DNA from: Castellaniella sp.
GTDB taxonomy: Bacteria; Pseudomonadota; Gammaproteobacteria; Burkholderiales; Burkholderiaceae_B
Direction: 5' to 3'
Assembly (NCBI RefSeq): GCF_004321985.1
Contig: NZ_SCQN01000046.1
Coordinates: forward strand, 1 to 64,000
DNA length: 64,000 nt
Shown: positions 27,952 to 37,802 of the stretch, one piece after another
How the letters are laid out: each line of letters begins with the position of its first letter
Position numbering within the stretch: position 1 is the first letter of the stretch
Program-made: the position numbers and the translations under genes
Notes under the pieces: model-generated
Database searches by the model: none
Told to the model about the DNA's origin: nothing
What the model saw: the letters and a program-made list of their open reading frames with translations, nothing else

Positions 27952-30327
27952 ATGAACATGCGTGTCAATATTCCGGTCGAGCTGGACCGGCTGGCCGTCC
28001 GCAACGACCGTATTCCTCGTCCGGTGGTGGGTGAGCCGGCCGCGGGCACCGCCAGTCCGCACGAGTCGGCTACGCTGCACGTCAGCGGTGAAGCCGTCTA
28101 TACGGACGACATTCCGGAACTGCGCAATACGGCCTACGCGGCCCTGGGCCTGTCAGACAAGGCGCACGCCCGGATCAAGGGCATGGATCTGGATGCGGTG
28201 CGCAAGGCGCCCGGCGTGATTGCGGTTCTGACGGCCAAGGACATTCCGGGCGTGAATGATTGTGGCCCCGTTATCGCTGACGACCCCATTCTGGCCGACG
28301 GCCTGGTCCAGTATGTGGGCCAGCCGATGTTCATCGTGGTTGCGCGATCGGTGGCCGAGGCCCGCCGGGCCGCACGGCTGGGCAAGGTCGAATACGAGCC
28401 GCTGCCGTTCCTGCTCACGCCCGAGCAGGCCAAGGCCGCTCACGCGGGCACCACCGATGAGTTGCGTCTGATTCAGGGCGACGTGCAGCAGGCCCTGGCG
28501 GGCGCCCCGGTGCGGCTGCGGGGGACGTTCTCCTGCGGCGGTCAGGAACAGTTCTACCTGGAAGGGCAGATTGCCTACGCGATTCCCCGCGAAAAGGACG
28601 GCATGCTGGTGCAGTGCTCCACTCAGCACCCGACCGAGATGCAGCACGCGGTCTCGCACGCCCTGGGCTGGCAGCGGCACCAGGTCGAAGTCGAGTGCCG
28701 GCGCCTGGGCGGCGGGTTCGGCGGCAAGGAATCCCAATCAGCGATCTTTGCCTGCCTGGCTTCCGTCTGTGCCTGGCGCCTGCATCGTCCGGTCAAGCTG
28801 CGTGCCGATCGCGACGACGACATGATGATCACCGGCAAGCGTCATGGCTTTTACTATGAATACGACGTGGGGTTCGACAACGAGGGTCGCATCCTGGGCG
28901 TGAAGCTGGACATGACGCTGCACTCCGGGTTTTCGGCTGATCTGTCAGAAGCGGTGGCCAGCCGGGCGCTGGCGCACTTCGACAACGCCTATTACATCCC
29001 GGCAGCCGACATCCACACGATGTGCGGGAAGGTCAATACCCAGTCGGCCACGGCTTTCCGCGGCTTCGGCGCGCCGCAGGGCGCGCTCATCACCGAAGTC
29101 CTGATCGACCGGGTGGCGCGGCAATTGGGCAAGGACCCGCTGGATGTGCGGCGCATCAATCTGTATGGGACCGACACCCGCAACGTCACGCCGTATGGCG
29201 AGGTCGTCGAAGGCAATCTGCTGGAACCCATCATGACCGAACTCGAGGCCAGTTCGGACTACCGTGCGCGCCGCAAGGCGGTGCAGGACTTCAACGCCCA
29301 TAGCGCCATCCTGAAGAAGGGCCTGGCGATGACGCCGGTGAAGTTCGGCATTTCCTTCAATGTGCCGGCCTTCAATCAAGCGGGCGCGCTGGTGCATATC
29401 TACCGCGACGGCTCGGTGCTGGTCAACCACGGCGGCATCGAGATGGGCCAGGGTCTGAACACCAAGGTCGCACAAATCGTGGCCAATACGCTGGGCCTGG
29501 ATCTGGAGTGCGTGCGGCTGACGGCCACCGATACCTACAAGGTCATCAATACCTCGGCGACAGCGGCCTCCACCGGTTCGGACCTGAACGGCAAGGCTGC
29601 CGAGGATGCGGCGCTGACGCTGCGCACCCGGCTGGCGGAATTTGCCGCGCGCAAGTACGGTGGTCGGCCCGACGATGTGGTGTTCGCCTGGCGCCAGGTC
29701 AGCGTCAACGGCAGGACGCTGCCCTTTGCTCAACTGGTCGAGGAAGCCTATTGGGATCGGGTCCAGCTCTGGTCGGACGGTTTCTACAAGACGCCGGACA
29801 TCAGTTGGGACAAGGCGACCAGCCACGGTCATCCGTTCTACTACTATGCGTTTGGCTGGGCGGTGTCCGAGGTGGCCGTCGATACCCTGACGGGCGAGTG
29901 GAGGCTGCTGCGGGCCGACATCCTGCACGACGTAGGCGCTTCGATCAATCCGGCCATCGATATCGGCCAGATCGAAGGCGGCTACATCCAGGGGGCCGGT
30001 TGGCTCACCTCCGAGGAGCTGGTCTGGCGCGAGGACGGGCGGCTCATGACGCATGCGCCTTCCACCTACAAGATCCCGGCGATCAGCGACTGCCCGCGCG
30101 ACTTCCGCGTGCAGTTGTTCAAGACACGCAACCACCAGGATTCGGTCCATCACTCCAAGGCGGTGGGTGAGCCGCCGCTGGTGCACGGGATCAGTGTCTT
30201 CAACGCGATCAACGATGCCGTGGCAGCCGTCGGCGACGGCCGGCAGTCGCCCGACCTGCTGGCCCCCGCGACGCCCGAAGCCATCCTGAATGCCGTCGAG
30301 GCCCTGCGGCAACGCAGTGCGGCGTAA
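27952..30327 (+). CDS. xdhB: Xanthine dehydrogenase molybdenum-binding subunit
   Basis: Catalytic subunit of 791 aa carrying the molybdopterin site. Visible motifs are GGGFGGKESQ, FRGFGAPQGA, the MGQGLNTKVAQI substrate-channel segment, and the catalytic glutamate in AVGEPPLVHGI near the C-terminus. It lies 10 bp after xdhA, and its stop shares one base with the xdhC start. Length and order match two-subunit bacterial XDH. Confidence 0.96.
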   Translation: MNMRVNIPVELDRLAVRNDRIPRPVVGEPAAGTASPHESATLHVSGEAVYTDDIPELRNTAYAALGLSDKAHARIKGMDLDAVRKAPGVIAVLTAKDIPGVNDCGPVIADDPILADGLVQYVGQPMFIVVARSVAEARRAARLGKVEYEPLPFLLTPEQAKAAHAGTTDELRLIQGDVQQALAGAPVRLRGTFSCGGQEQFYLEGQIAYAIPREKDGMLVQCSTQHPTEMQHAVSHALGWQRHQVEVECRRLGGGFGGKESQSAIFACLASVCAWRLHRPVKLRADRDDDMMITGKRHGFYYEYDVGFDNEGRILGVKLDMTLHSGFSADLSEAVASRALAHFDNAYYIPAADIHTMCGKVNTQSATAFRGFGAPQGALITEVLIDRVARQLGKDPLDVRRINLYGTDTRNVTPYGEVVEGNLLEPIMTELEASSDYRARRKAVQDFNAHSAILKKGLAMTPVKFGISFNVPAFNQAGALVHIYRDGSVLVNHGGIEMGQGLNTKVAQIVANTLGLDLECVRLTATDTYKVINTSATAASTGSDLNGKAAEDAALTLRTRLAEFAARKYGGRPDDVVFAWRQVSVNGRTLPFAQLVEEAYWDRVQLWSDGFYKTPDISWDKATSHGHPFYYYAFGWAVSEVAVDTLTGEWRLLRADILHDVGASINPAIDIGQIEGGYIQGAGWLTSEELVWREDGRLMTHAPSTYKIPAISDCPRDFRVQLFKTRNHQDSVHHSKAVGEPPLVHGISVFNAINDAVAAVGDGRQSPDLLAPATPEAILNAVEALRQRSAA

Positions 30328-31367
30328 TGACCGAGTGGATTGACCAGGCGCTCTGGTGTCTGGATCGGCACCAGCCGGTCGTGCTGATCAGCGTCGCGTC
30401 GGTGCGGGGCTCTGCGCCACGCGAAGCTGGCGCCAAGATGCTGGTGGCGGCCGACCGCCAATGGCTCACGGTGGGCGGCGGCAATCTGGAGTGGCAGGCC
30501 GTGCAGCGCGCGCGCGCTCACTTGCACGACCCGACCGGGAAGCCCGACCGCTGGCTGGAGGAAATGCCGCTGGCGGCCGCGTTGGGCCAGTGCTGCGGCG
30601 GCTTGGTGCATCTGCTCTTCGAGCAGTTGCGCGAGTCCGATCGGGGCTGGCTGGAAGTGGCGCAGGATCGCTTGGCGCATCTGGAACCGTTCGAGCGCGA
30701 AGTGGGGCTGGGTGGCCCCGGTGTGGCGCCCTGGGTGAAGCTGCAGGCCGCGGGAGCGGCCTTTCATCCCGCCAACCGTTTCCAGGCCAGCCGCCTGCTG
30801 GATCCCGCTGATCCGCTCGGTTGCCCCGTTTTCACGGAACCGTTGCAACCCGACGGTCTGAATATCGTAGTGTTTGGTGCCGGGCATGTGGGGCATGCCC
30901 TGGTCCATGTCCTGGAGACCCTGCCGTGCCGGGTGACCTGGGTCGATGCGCGCGAGGAGCTGTTCCCTGACTGTGTGGCGCCCAATGTGACCATCGAGGC
31001 CACCGATACGCCGGAGGCCGTGATCGACGAGGCACCGCCCCAGAGCTGTTTTCTCATCATGACGCACGACCATAGGCTGGATCAGCATCTGTGCGAACAG
31101 CTCATGCGGCGCAACGACGTGGCTTATTTCGGCCTGATTGGCTCGCGTACCAAGTGGCACAAGTTCCAGCAGCGGTTTGCGGCGAAGGGCATCCCGCCCG
31201 AGCGCTATGCGAACATTCTGTGTCCGATCGGCGAACCCGGTATCGAAGGCAAGCAGCCTGCCATCATCGCCGTGGCAGTCGCTGCCCAACTCATGCGCCT
31301 CAGGACGCAGCGCGCCCAGCGGGCGGCGGCCAGCCACCACCCGGGCCCCGTGTCGCTCATTACCTGA
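30327..31367 (+). CDS. xdhC: Xanthine dehydrogenase accessory protein XdhC
   Basis: Molybdenum-cofactor maturation factor for XDH, 346 aa. The N-terminal XdhC/CoxI domain has SVRGSAPREAGAKM and GGGNLEWQA. The C-terminal Rossmann-like domain has NIVVFGAGHVGHALV and FGLIGSRTKWHKF. Overlap of TAATGA with xdhB indicates translational coupling. Confidence 0.94.
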   Translation: MTEWIDQALWCLDRHQPVVLISVASVRGSAPREAGAKMLVAADRQWLTVGGGNLEWQAVQRARAHLHDPTGKPDRWLEEMPLAAALGQCCGGLVHLLFEQLRESDRGWLEVAQDRLAHLEPFEREVGLGGPGVAPWVKLQAAGAAFHPANRFQASRLLDPADPLGCPVFTEPLQPDGLNIVVFGAGHVGHALVHVLETLPCRVTWVDAREELFPDCVAPNVTIEATDTPEAVIDEAPPQSCFLIMTHDHRLDQHLCEQLMRRNDVAYFGLIGSRTKWHKFQQRFAAKGIPPERYANILCPIGEPGIEGKQPAIIAVAVAAQLMRLRTQRAQRAAASHHPGPVSLIT

Positions 31368-31420
31368 ATCCGGACGCGGGCCAGCCGTCCCGCATTCCAC
31401 AATGATCATTGGAGACTTTC

Positions 31421-32746
31421 ATGACCTCGACGTCGAACACCCAAGCCGTGCCTGGCGTTCAGGCCTATCGCGCGCAGTTGCTGTATTTCCGTGATGCTCA
31501 AAAAGCCGAAGACGATGCCTGCGAGTGGATATCGGACGGATTGCTGGTGGTGCGGGATGGCCATGTCGACCAGTGTGGCGATTATGACCGCCTGGCTCCG
31601 GGACTGGCGCCGGGGACGGAGGTACGTGACTGGCGCGGCCATCTGATCGTGCCGGGCTTCATCGACACCCACATCCACTATCCGCAGACCGACATGATCG
31701 CGTCGCCGGCTCCCGGCTTGCTGCCCTGGCTGGAGAAGTACACCTTCCCGACCGAAGCGCGCTTCGACGACCCCGATTACGCGCATGAGGTCGCGCGCTT
31801 CTTCTTGGACGAGCTGCTGCGCTGCGGCACCACGACGGCGCTGGTGTACTGTACGGTGCACCCTGGCTCCGCGCAGGCATTCTTCGAGGAAAGCGACGCC
31901 CGCAATCTGCGGATGGTGGCGGGCAAGGTCATGATGGACCGCAACTGTCCGGAATACCTGCGCGATACCGCGCAATCCGGAGCGCGCGACAGTGAATCGC
32001 TGCTGAACCGCTGGCATGGCACGGGCCGCCAGATGTACGCACTGACGCCGCGCTTTGCGCTGACTTCTACGCCGGAACAGCTTGGTCTGTGCGGTGAGCT
32101 GGCCCAGCAGTACCCGGACGTGTTCATCCAGACCCATGTGGCCGAGAACCGGGACGAGGTGAAGTGGGCCATGGAACTCTACCCAGGCCGCCGCAGCTAT
32201 CTGGACATCTATGATCACTATGGGCTGCTGCGCCCGCGCGCCGTCTACGGACACTGTGTCTGGCTGGACGATGATGACCGGCGCCGCATGCGCGATACCG
32301 GCGCCGTGGCGGCGCATTGCCCGACATCCAATCAGTTTCTCGGCAGCGGGCTGTTCGATTTCTCGGCCGCGCGGGATTTCGGTCTGCCAGTGACGCTGGC
32401 CACCGACGTGGGCGGCGGCTCATCCTTTTCCATGCTGTTGACGATGAACGAGGCGCACAAGGTGGCACGTCTGTCGGGGCATTATCTGACGGCGCGGCGC
32501 ATGTTCTGGCAGGCGACCCAGGGCGCTGCCCGCAGCCTGGGCCTGAACGGCGTGATCGGGACGTTGGCGCCCGGGGCGGAGGCGGACTTCATCGTGCTGG
32601 ATCCCGGAGCCACACCGCTGCTGGCACGGCGCAGCGCCATGGCCGAATCGCTGGAAGAGTTGCTTTTTGCGCTGGCGATGCTGGGTGATGACCGCGTGAT
32701 TGCGGCGACCTATGCGGCTGGGCGTGAGGTACACCGCCGGTCGTAG
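31421..32746 (+). CDS. guaD: Guanine deaminase
   Basis: Deaminates guanine to xanthine, the XDH substrate. The amidohydrolase is 441 aa. Zinc-site motifs are DTHIHYPQTD, THVAENRDEV, GHCVWL and ATDVGGGSSFSM, the last being distinctive for guanine deaminase. An upstream TTG is in frame, but GGAG sits 6 nt before the ATG at 31421. It lies 53 bp after xdhC, so it is probably co-transcribed. Confidence 0.95.
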   Translation: MTSTSNTQAVPGVQAYRAQLLYFRDAQKAEDDACEWISDGLLVVRDGHVDQCGDYDRLAPGLAPGTEVRDWRGHLIVPGFIDTHIHYPQTDMIASPAPGLLPWLEKYTFPTEARFDDPDYAHEVARFFLDELLRCGTTTALVYCTVHPGSAQAFFEESDARNLRMVAGKVMMDRNCPEYLRDTAQSGARDSESLLNRWHGTGRQMYALTPRFALTSTPEQLGLCGELAQQYPDVFIQTHVAENRDEVKWAMELYPGRRSYLDIYDHYGLLRPRAVYGHCVWLDDDDRRRMRDTGAVAAHCPTSNQFLGSGLFDFSAARDFGLPVTLATDVGGGSSFSMLLTMNEAHKVARLSGHYLTARRMFWQATQGAARSLGLNGVIGTLAPGAEADFIVLDPGATPLLARRSAMAESLEELLFALAMLGDDRVIAATYAAGREVHRRS

Positions 32747-32803
32747 TGCCGGAGGTGTCAGATAGTCACACTGCCGTCACCGAGACCTGCCATAATCGGG
32801 CGC

Positions 32804-34300
32804 ATGGACAAGTTCTTTGATGCCGCGCGCCCGACCCGGCTGCCGCCGCTGATTCCCTTTTCCAGCTATGACGACGCCGACGCGGCGGTCGAACGGCTGC
32901 TGGAAATCTATCAACGCAACACCGCGTTCATCCGCGAGGCCTTTCGCGAATACAGTGCCGGCAGTCTGCCGCTGGGGCAGCGCATCCGCGCCTGCTATCC
33001 GGCCATCCGCCTTCGCATCCACACGTACCCCGACGTGGACAGCCGGCTGTCGTATGGGCATCTGGTGGAACCGGGCATGTACATGACCACGGTCACGCGT
33101 CCGGCGCTGTTCCACGACTATCTGCGTGAGCAGGTCCGTTTGCTGCTGCGCAATCATCATGTTCCTGTGGAAATCGGAGAATCCGACCTGCCGATCCCGC
33201 TGCACTTCGCCTTTCCGGAAGACGAATATGTCGAGGGCGAATATTCGGAGGTTCCCGGCCACACACTGCGCGACCACTTCGATGTGCCCGATCTGGTGGT
33301 CACTGACGACGCCATCGTGAACGGTACCTGGCGCGGGCGTCCGAACCAGCCCCGGCCCCTGGCACCCTTCACGGCACCGCGCATCGATTATTCGCTGCAG
33401 CGGCTGCAGCATTACACGGCGACCTCGCCTGAACACTTCCAGGACTTCGTGCTGTTCACGAATTACCAGTTTTATGTGGACGAATTCGTGCGCTGGGCGC
33501 AGTCGACGCTCGCCTCCGGCGAGAGCGGTTACACCGAACTGGTGGAGCCGGGCAACTACGTCACGGGCCAGGATGGTATATCCCCAGAGCGGTCGGGCCG
33601 CCCACCCATGCCGCAGATGCCGTCCTATCACCTCAAGCGGCCAGGCCACACCGGGATCACGCTCATCAATATCGGGGTCGGGCCGTCCAATGCCAAGACC
33701 ATCACCGACCATGTGGCCGTGCTGCGGTCTTCGGCATGGCTGATGCTGGGGCACTGCGCAGGCCTGCGCACGACCCAGCGTTTGGGCGACTATGTGCTGG
33801 CGCATGGCTATGTGCGCCAGGACCATGTGCTGGACGACGACCTGCCGCTGTGGGTGCCAGTCCCGCCACTGGCGGAGGTCCAGGTCGCACTGGAAGATGC
33901 AGTGGCAGAGGTCGCGGGACTTTCGGGGTGGGAACTCAAGCGGATCATGCGCACGGGCACGGTGGCCACGATCGACAATCGCAACTGGGAGCTGCGCGAT
34001 CAGCAGGAGCCGGTGCAGCGCCTGTCGCAATCGCGCGCCATTGCGCTGGACATGGAGTCGGGGACCATCGCCGCCAACGGTTTCCGTTTCCGGGTGCCCT
34101 ACGGCACACTGCTGTGCGTGTCGGACAAGCCGCTGCACGGTGAGCTGAAACTGCCCGGCATGGCCACCGACTTCTACCGGACCCAGGTCAACCAGCACCT
34201 GCACATCGGGATCCGGGCGCTGGAGCACTTGCGCGACATGCCCAGCGAACGCCTGCACTCGCGCAAGCTGCGCAGCTTCATCGAGACGGCGTTCAAGTAG
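32804..34300 (+). CDS. amn: AMP nucleosidase
   Basis: Hydrolyses AMP to adenine and ribose 5-phosphate. At 498 aa it has the usual two domains: an N-terminal AMP nucleosidase domain (about 1-170, [13 protein letters not shown]) and a C-terminal nucleoside-phosphorylase fold ([32 protein letters not shown]). It lies 57 bp after guaD and could complete the purine-salvage/degradation group. Its 3' end overlaps the converging aldo/keto reductase gene by 8 bp. Confidence 0.95.
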   Translation: MDKFFDAARPTRLPPLIPFSSYDDADAAVERLLEIYQRNTAFIREAFREYSAGSLPLGQRIRACYPAIRLRIHTYPDVDSRLSYGHLVEPGMYMTTVTRPALFHDYLREQVRLLLRNHHVPVEIGESDLPIPLHFAFPEDEYVEGEYSEVPGHTLRDHFDVPDLVVTDDAIVNGTWRGRPNQPRPLAPFTAPRIDYSLQRLQHYTATSPEHFQDFVLFTNYQFYVDEFVRWAQSTLASGESGYTELVEPGNYVTGQDGISPERSGRPPMPQMPSYHLKRPGHTGITLINIGVGPSNAKTITDHVAVLRSSAWLMLGHCAGLRTTQRLGDYVLAHGYVRQDHVLDDDLPLWVPVPPLAEVQVALEDAVAEVAGLSGWELKRIMRTGTVATIDNRNWELRDQQEPVQRLSQSRAIALDMESGTIAANGFRFRVPYGTLLCVSDKPLHGELKLPGMATDFYRTQVNQHLHIGIRALEHLRDMPSERLHSRKLRSFIETAFK

Positions 34301-35168
34301 TCGCTGGCGCCGCCAGGCGCCCCAGTGTCTCGAACTCCGCGTCGCTCAGCGCCACGCCCGCCGCTGCCACGTTCTGTGCCAGGTGTTCCGGGCTACAGGT
34401 CCCGGGGATGGGCAGCATCACCGGCGAGCGCTTCAGCAGCCACGCCAACGCGATGGCACCGGGCGTCACCCCATGATCGCGGGCGACTTCTTCCAGCTTC
34501 GACCCCGGTCTGGCCAGTTGCCCGGCGTTGAGTGGGAACCAGGGGATGAAGCCGATGCTGTGCTGCGTGCAGTAGTCCAGTACGGCCTCGCTCTTGCGGT
34601 CGCCCAGGTTGTATTGGTTCTGTACCGTCGAGACTGGGAAGTAGTGCTGTGCTTCCTCGATGTCGGCAATCTGGACCTCGCTCAGGCCTACGTGGCGGAT
34701 CAGGCCTTCCTGACGCATGTCGGCGATGACCTGGAATTGCGCTTTGCGCGGTGTGTCAGGGTCGATCCGGTGCAGTTGCCATAGATCGATGCGTTTCACC
34801 GCCAGCCGCCTCAGGCTCATCAGTACGCATTGGCGCAGATAGTTTGGATTGCCCAGCGGCACCCATTGATCGGGGCCGTGGCGCAGCAGGCCGCCCTTGG
34901 TGGCGATCATCATGCCGGTGTACGGATGCAACGCTTCGCGGAGCAGATCCTCGCTCACGAACGGCCCGTAGCTGTCGGCTGTGTCGATGAAGTTCACGCC
35001 CAGTTCGGGCAGGCGCTTCAGGGTGGCGCGGGCGGCGGCCGGATCCTTGGGCGTACCCCAGATCCCGCGGCCAGTGATACGCATGGCACCGTACCCCAGG
35101 CGATGGATGGGAATGTCGCCGCCGATCCTGAAAGTACCGGAAGCGGACGCATTCGGGTCTTGAGTCAT
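34293..35168 (-). CDS. Aldo/keto reductase
   Basis: NADPH-dependent oxidoreductase of 291 aa with a TIM barrel. The catalytic tetrad segments are [10 protein letters not shown] (Asp and Tyr), IATKGG (Lys) and DLWQLHRID (His). The C-terminal cofactor segment is [11 protein letters not shown]. It is most like the YdbC-type general reductases. No link to the neighbouring pathways can be read from sequence. Confidence 0.88.
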   Translation of the reverse strand: MTQDPNASASGTFRIGGDIPIHRLGYGAMRITGRGIWGTPKDPAAARATLKRLPELGVNFIDTADSYGPFVSEDLLREALHPYTGMMIATKGGLLRHGPDQWVPLGNPNYLRQCVLMSLRRLAVKRIDLWQLHRIDPDTPRKAQFQVIADMRQEGLIRHVGLSEVQIADIEEAQHYFPVSTVQNQYNLGDRKSEAVLDYCTQHSIGFIPWFPLNAGQLARPGSKLEEVARDHGVTPGAIALAWLLKRSPVMLPIPGTCSPEHLAQNVAAAGVALSDAEFETLGRLAAPATT

Positions 35169-35190
35169 GAAATGAACCTCCTGTATGAAT

Positions 35191-36582
35191 TCATTGTGCG
35201 GTCAGCGTCTTCGGGTTGCCGTCACCGTCCACCGTTTCCAGCGAGATCGGCCGGCGCCAGACCAGGACGATGTATTCCAGCACTTTTTGCGCGCGGTCGA
35301 GATCCAGGCCGCAGCCGTCGGTCACATGGTCGTGGCGCAGCGTCAGGCTGCCGTCGTTGCTGATCTCGACGGCCTGTATGTGTGGGGCACCGAAATTGAA
35401 TTTGGGGGCAACCAGTTGCTCCCTCAGCTTGTCCATGTTGGTGTCTTCGATCTTGATTTGCGTCCCGGACGATGGGTCATCGGTGACGCTGTAATTGAGC
35501 AGCTGCAGCTTCTCTGCCAGCGATTCGTCCAGATGGTTGCGGATGAAGCTGTAATCGTCCTCTTCCGCGCGGATACGCAGGGCGCTGTCCATGCCTTCCT
35601 TCTCGATGATCTGTTCCCACATGGTAAATCCGATGTGGTATGGATTCAGGCTGAGCGCAATGTCGTGGCCGGTGGCAAAGGGCCGGATGACGTCGGAGTG
35701 CGACTTGATGGCGTCTACATAGAGGTCATCGGGCAGGAAGTCGGCTTCGCGCAGCAGGCGTGCATGCCAGTAGCTGGCCCAGCCTTCGTTCATGATCTGG
35801 CAGGCAAAGACTGGGTAGAAATAGAAGGATTCTTCCCGGACGGCCAGGAAGATATCCCGTTCCCAGCCTTCCATGTCGGGGGCGTAGCGCGCCATGAACC
35901 ACAGCAGATCGGACTCGGGGTGCGGGGGAATCGGGGCCTTGCGTCGCCGCAGAGGCGCTGGCGCCTGCTCACCGGGCAGCCCGGCGTAGCGGGAACGGAA
36001 GCCCGTGGGCTTCTGGTCCGGGCCGGGTACGATGTAGGCCGGGTAGTCATGCCGGTGGATCGGTTGGTCCACGTCGATGTGTTGTTCGAGCGCGAGCGCT
36101 GCGTCCAGCACCATCTCCACGCGACGTTGGCCGTGTTCTTCAATGGCAGCCTGGATGTTGCGCGCCCGTTCCGCCGCTTCGGTCACGATGTGGTAGCCCA
36201 CTTGCTGCTGCATGCGTGCAAACAAGGTGTTGTTCTTGGAGAAGTCGGCGTGCCCCAGTACGTGCGCCGTCACCAGCGTGTTCTCCGCCAGGCCATTGTC
36301 GGTGACCAAGTACGCGCGATTGGGATTGCCCGGAAACACGACTTCGAAGATGTGCGAACCGCCCATCCGATGCTGCACCTGCTGGTGGATGTAGCGCACG
36401 CCGAACGACCAGTGTGGCATGCGGATCGGCAGGCCGTAGATGGCGACTTCCATCATGAAGGTGTTGGGGACCAGCTCGAAATCGACCGGGTGATAGTCGA
36501 GTCCGTCACGCGTGGCCAGCGCCTCGATCTTTTCCCTGTAGTGTGCGAGCTGTTCCAGGCCCCGTTCGTGCGTGGCTGGCAT
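35191..36582 (-). CDS. SpoVR family protein
   Basis: SpoVR/YcgB homologue, 463 aa. The family is widespread outside spore formers and its biochemical role is not settled. The start ATG at 36582 follows GGAGG by 7 nt and lies 2 nt after the DUF444 stop; a longer open frame upstream runs inside that gene and is not real. Typical segments are [26 protein letters not shown] and [12 protein letters not shown]. It is the third gene of the prkA-DUF444-spoVR trio, which in enterobacteria (yeaG, yeaH, ycgB) responds to starvation stress. Confidence 0.92.
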   Translation of the reverse strand: MPATHERGLEQLAHYREKIEALATRDGLDYHPVDFELVPNTFMMEVAIYGLPIRMPHWSFGVRYIHQQVQHRMGGSHIFEVVFPGNPNRAYLVTDNGLAENTLVTAHVLGHADFSKNNTLFARMQQQVGYHIVTEAAERARNIQAAIEEHGQRRVEMVLDAALALEQHIDVDQPIHRHDYPAYIVPGPDQKPTGFRSRYAGLPGEQAPAPLRRRKAPIPPHPESDLLWFMARYAPDMEGWERDIFLAVREESFYFYPVFACQIMNEGWASYWHARLLREADFLPDDLYVDAIKSHSDVIRPFATGHDIALSLNPYHIGFTMWEQIIEKEGMDSALRIRAEEDDYSFIRNHLDESLAEKLQLLNYSVTDDPSSGTQIKIEDTNMDKLREQLVAPKFNFGAPHIQAVEISNDGSLTLRHDHVTDGCGLDLDRAQKVLEYIVLVWRRPISLETVDGDGNPKTLTAQ

Positions 36583-36584
36583 CG

Positions 36585-37781
36585 TCAGACCTCCGAGTCG
36601 GCCTCTGCGCGCGCCTGAAGCTGGAAGAAGCGGCGGACGGCGTCCCAGACATCGCTCCGATCGTGCATGGTGTAGATGCCGGCAGGATAGTCGCGCGCTT
36701 CCAGCGAGCGGAACAGGCGGCCAGTTTCGGAGATGCCGGATTCGTGAGGGTTCTGTGGCGTTTCCGCGAAACCCATGTAGTTGACGATTTCTCCCAGCTT
36801 GCACAGCAGATTGTCGGCGAGGTCCCGATCGTCGGCGAAGTTCTCGCCGTCGGAGGCGTAAAACAGGTAATGGTTGTAGCGCCGGGTGGGGTAGCGGTTG
36901 TCGAAGATGTCGAGTACCAGCTTGAAGGCGCTGGAAGCCGTGGTTCCGCCGGTGGCGGAGACCTGGAAGAACTGCTCTTCGGTGAATTCCCAGGCTTCGC
37001 TGGTGTGTGCGACGAAAACGATCTCCAGCGCGTCGCCGTATTGCCGGCGCAGGCCCTGGATGGCCCAGAAGAAAAAGGACTTGGCCAGTTTGCGCCGTTC
37101 CTCGTCCATCGACCCGGACACGTCCAGCACCAGCGCCACCACGGCGTCCGTGGCAGGCCGCTGTCGCCGCGCTAGTTGCCGGAAACGCAGGTCTTCGTCG
37201 GAAAAGGGCGCGGCACTCTCGGGTTGTGCGTGTCGCCGCTTGATCGCCTCTTTGAGCGTCCGGCGTCTGTCCAGGCGTGAATTCGGGCCGTGCCGGCTCC
37301 ACCCTTCACGCACCAGGTCTTCATCCCGCAGCGCGTCGCTGACGCGTGGCTTCAGATCGGGCAGGTGCAGTTCTTCCCAGATCCAGTCGACGATGTCCTC
37401 GATCCTGAGCTCCAGCACGAAGCGCAGTTCGCCGCCGCCGGGGCCGCCCGCTCCGGGTTGCCCGCCTTGGTCGGCCTCTCCCTGTCCGGGCTGGTAGACG
37501 TCGTTGGGGTGGCCACCCCCCTGGCCGACCCCGGAATGCTCCCCCGCCGGGTTCAGCCGGAAGCGGTAGTGTTCCAGGAAGCGGACGGGGATTTGCACGG
37601 TGCGGCTGGCGGGACGGCCCAGGATATCCGAGCCGGCGATCATTTCGGGCAATTGCTCGCGCACGGCATTGCGGACTTTTTCGTTGTGCCTGAGCCAGTC
37701 CCGGGCGCCGCGCGAGAACAGGTCGTACCAGTGGTGCGCGTGCGCCAGGTTGGAAATCCGCCTGGAATCGGGGCTGGTCAT
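36585..37781 (-). CDS. DUF444 (YeaH-like) von Willebrand A-domain protein
   Basis: YeaH-like protein of 398 aa. A glycine/proline-rich low-complexity stretch lies at about residues 80-115. The C-terminal vWA-like domain has the MIDAS motif DVSGSMDE. Start at the ATG 37781 with GTGAGG 6 nt before it; a GTG four codons upstream is less likely. It sits between prkA and spoVR. The family is thought to act with the PrkA kinase in stress adaptation, but the mechanism is not established. Confidence 0.92.
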   Translation of the reverse strand: MTSPDSRRISNLAHAHHWYDLFSRGARDWLRHNEKVRNAVREQLPEMIAGSDILGRPASRTVQIPVRFLEHYRFRLNPAGEHSGVGQGGGHPNDVYQPGQGEADQGGQPGAGGPGGGELRFVLELRIEDIVDWIWEELHLPDLKPRVSDALRDEDLVREGWSRHGPNSRLDRRRTLKEAIKRRHAQPESAAPFSDEDLRFRQLARRQRPATDAVVALVLDVSGSMDEERRKLAKSFFFWAIQGLRRQYGDALEIVFVAHTSEAWEFTEEQFFQVSATGGTTASSAFKLVLDIFDNRYPTRRYNHYLFYASDGENFADDRDLADNLLCKLGEIVNYMGFAETPQNPHESGISETGRLFRSLEARDYPAGIYTMHDRSDVWDAVRRFFQLQARAEADSEV

Positions 37782-37802
37782 GGTGGACCTCACATGCGAT
37801 GA

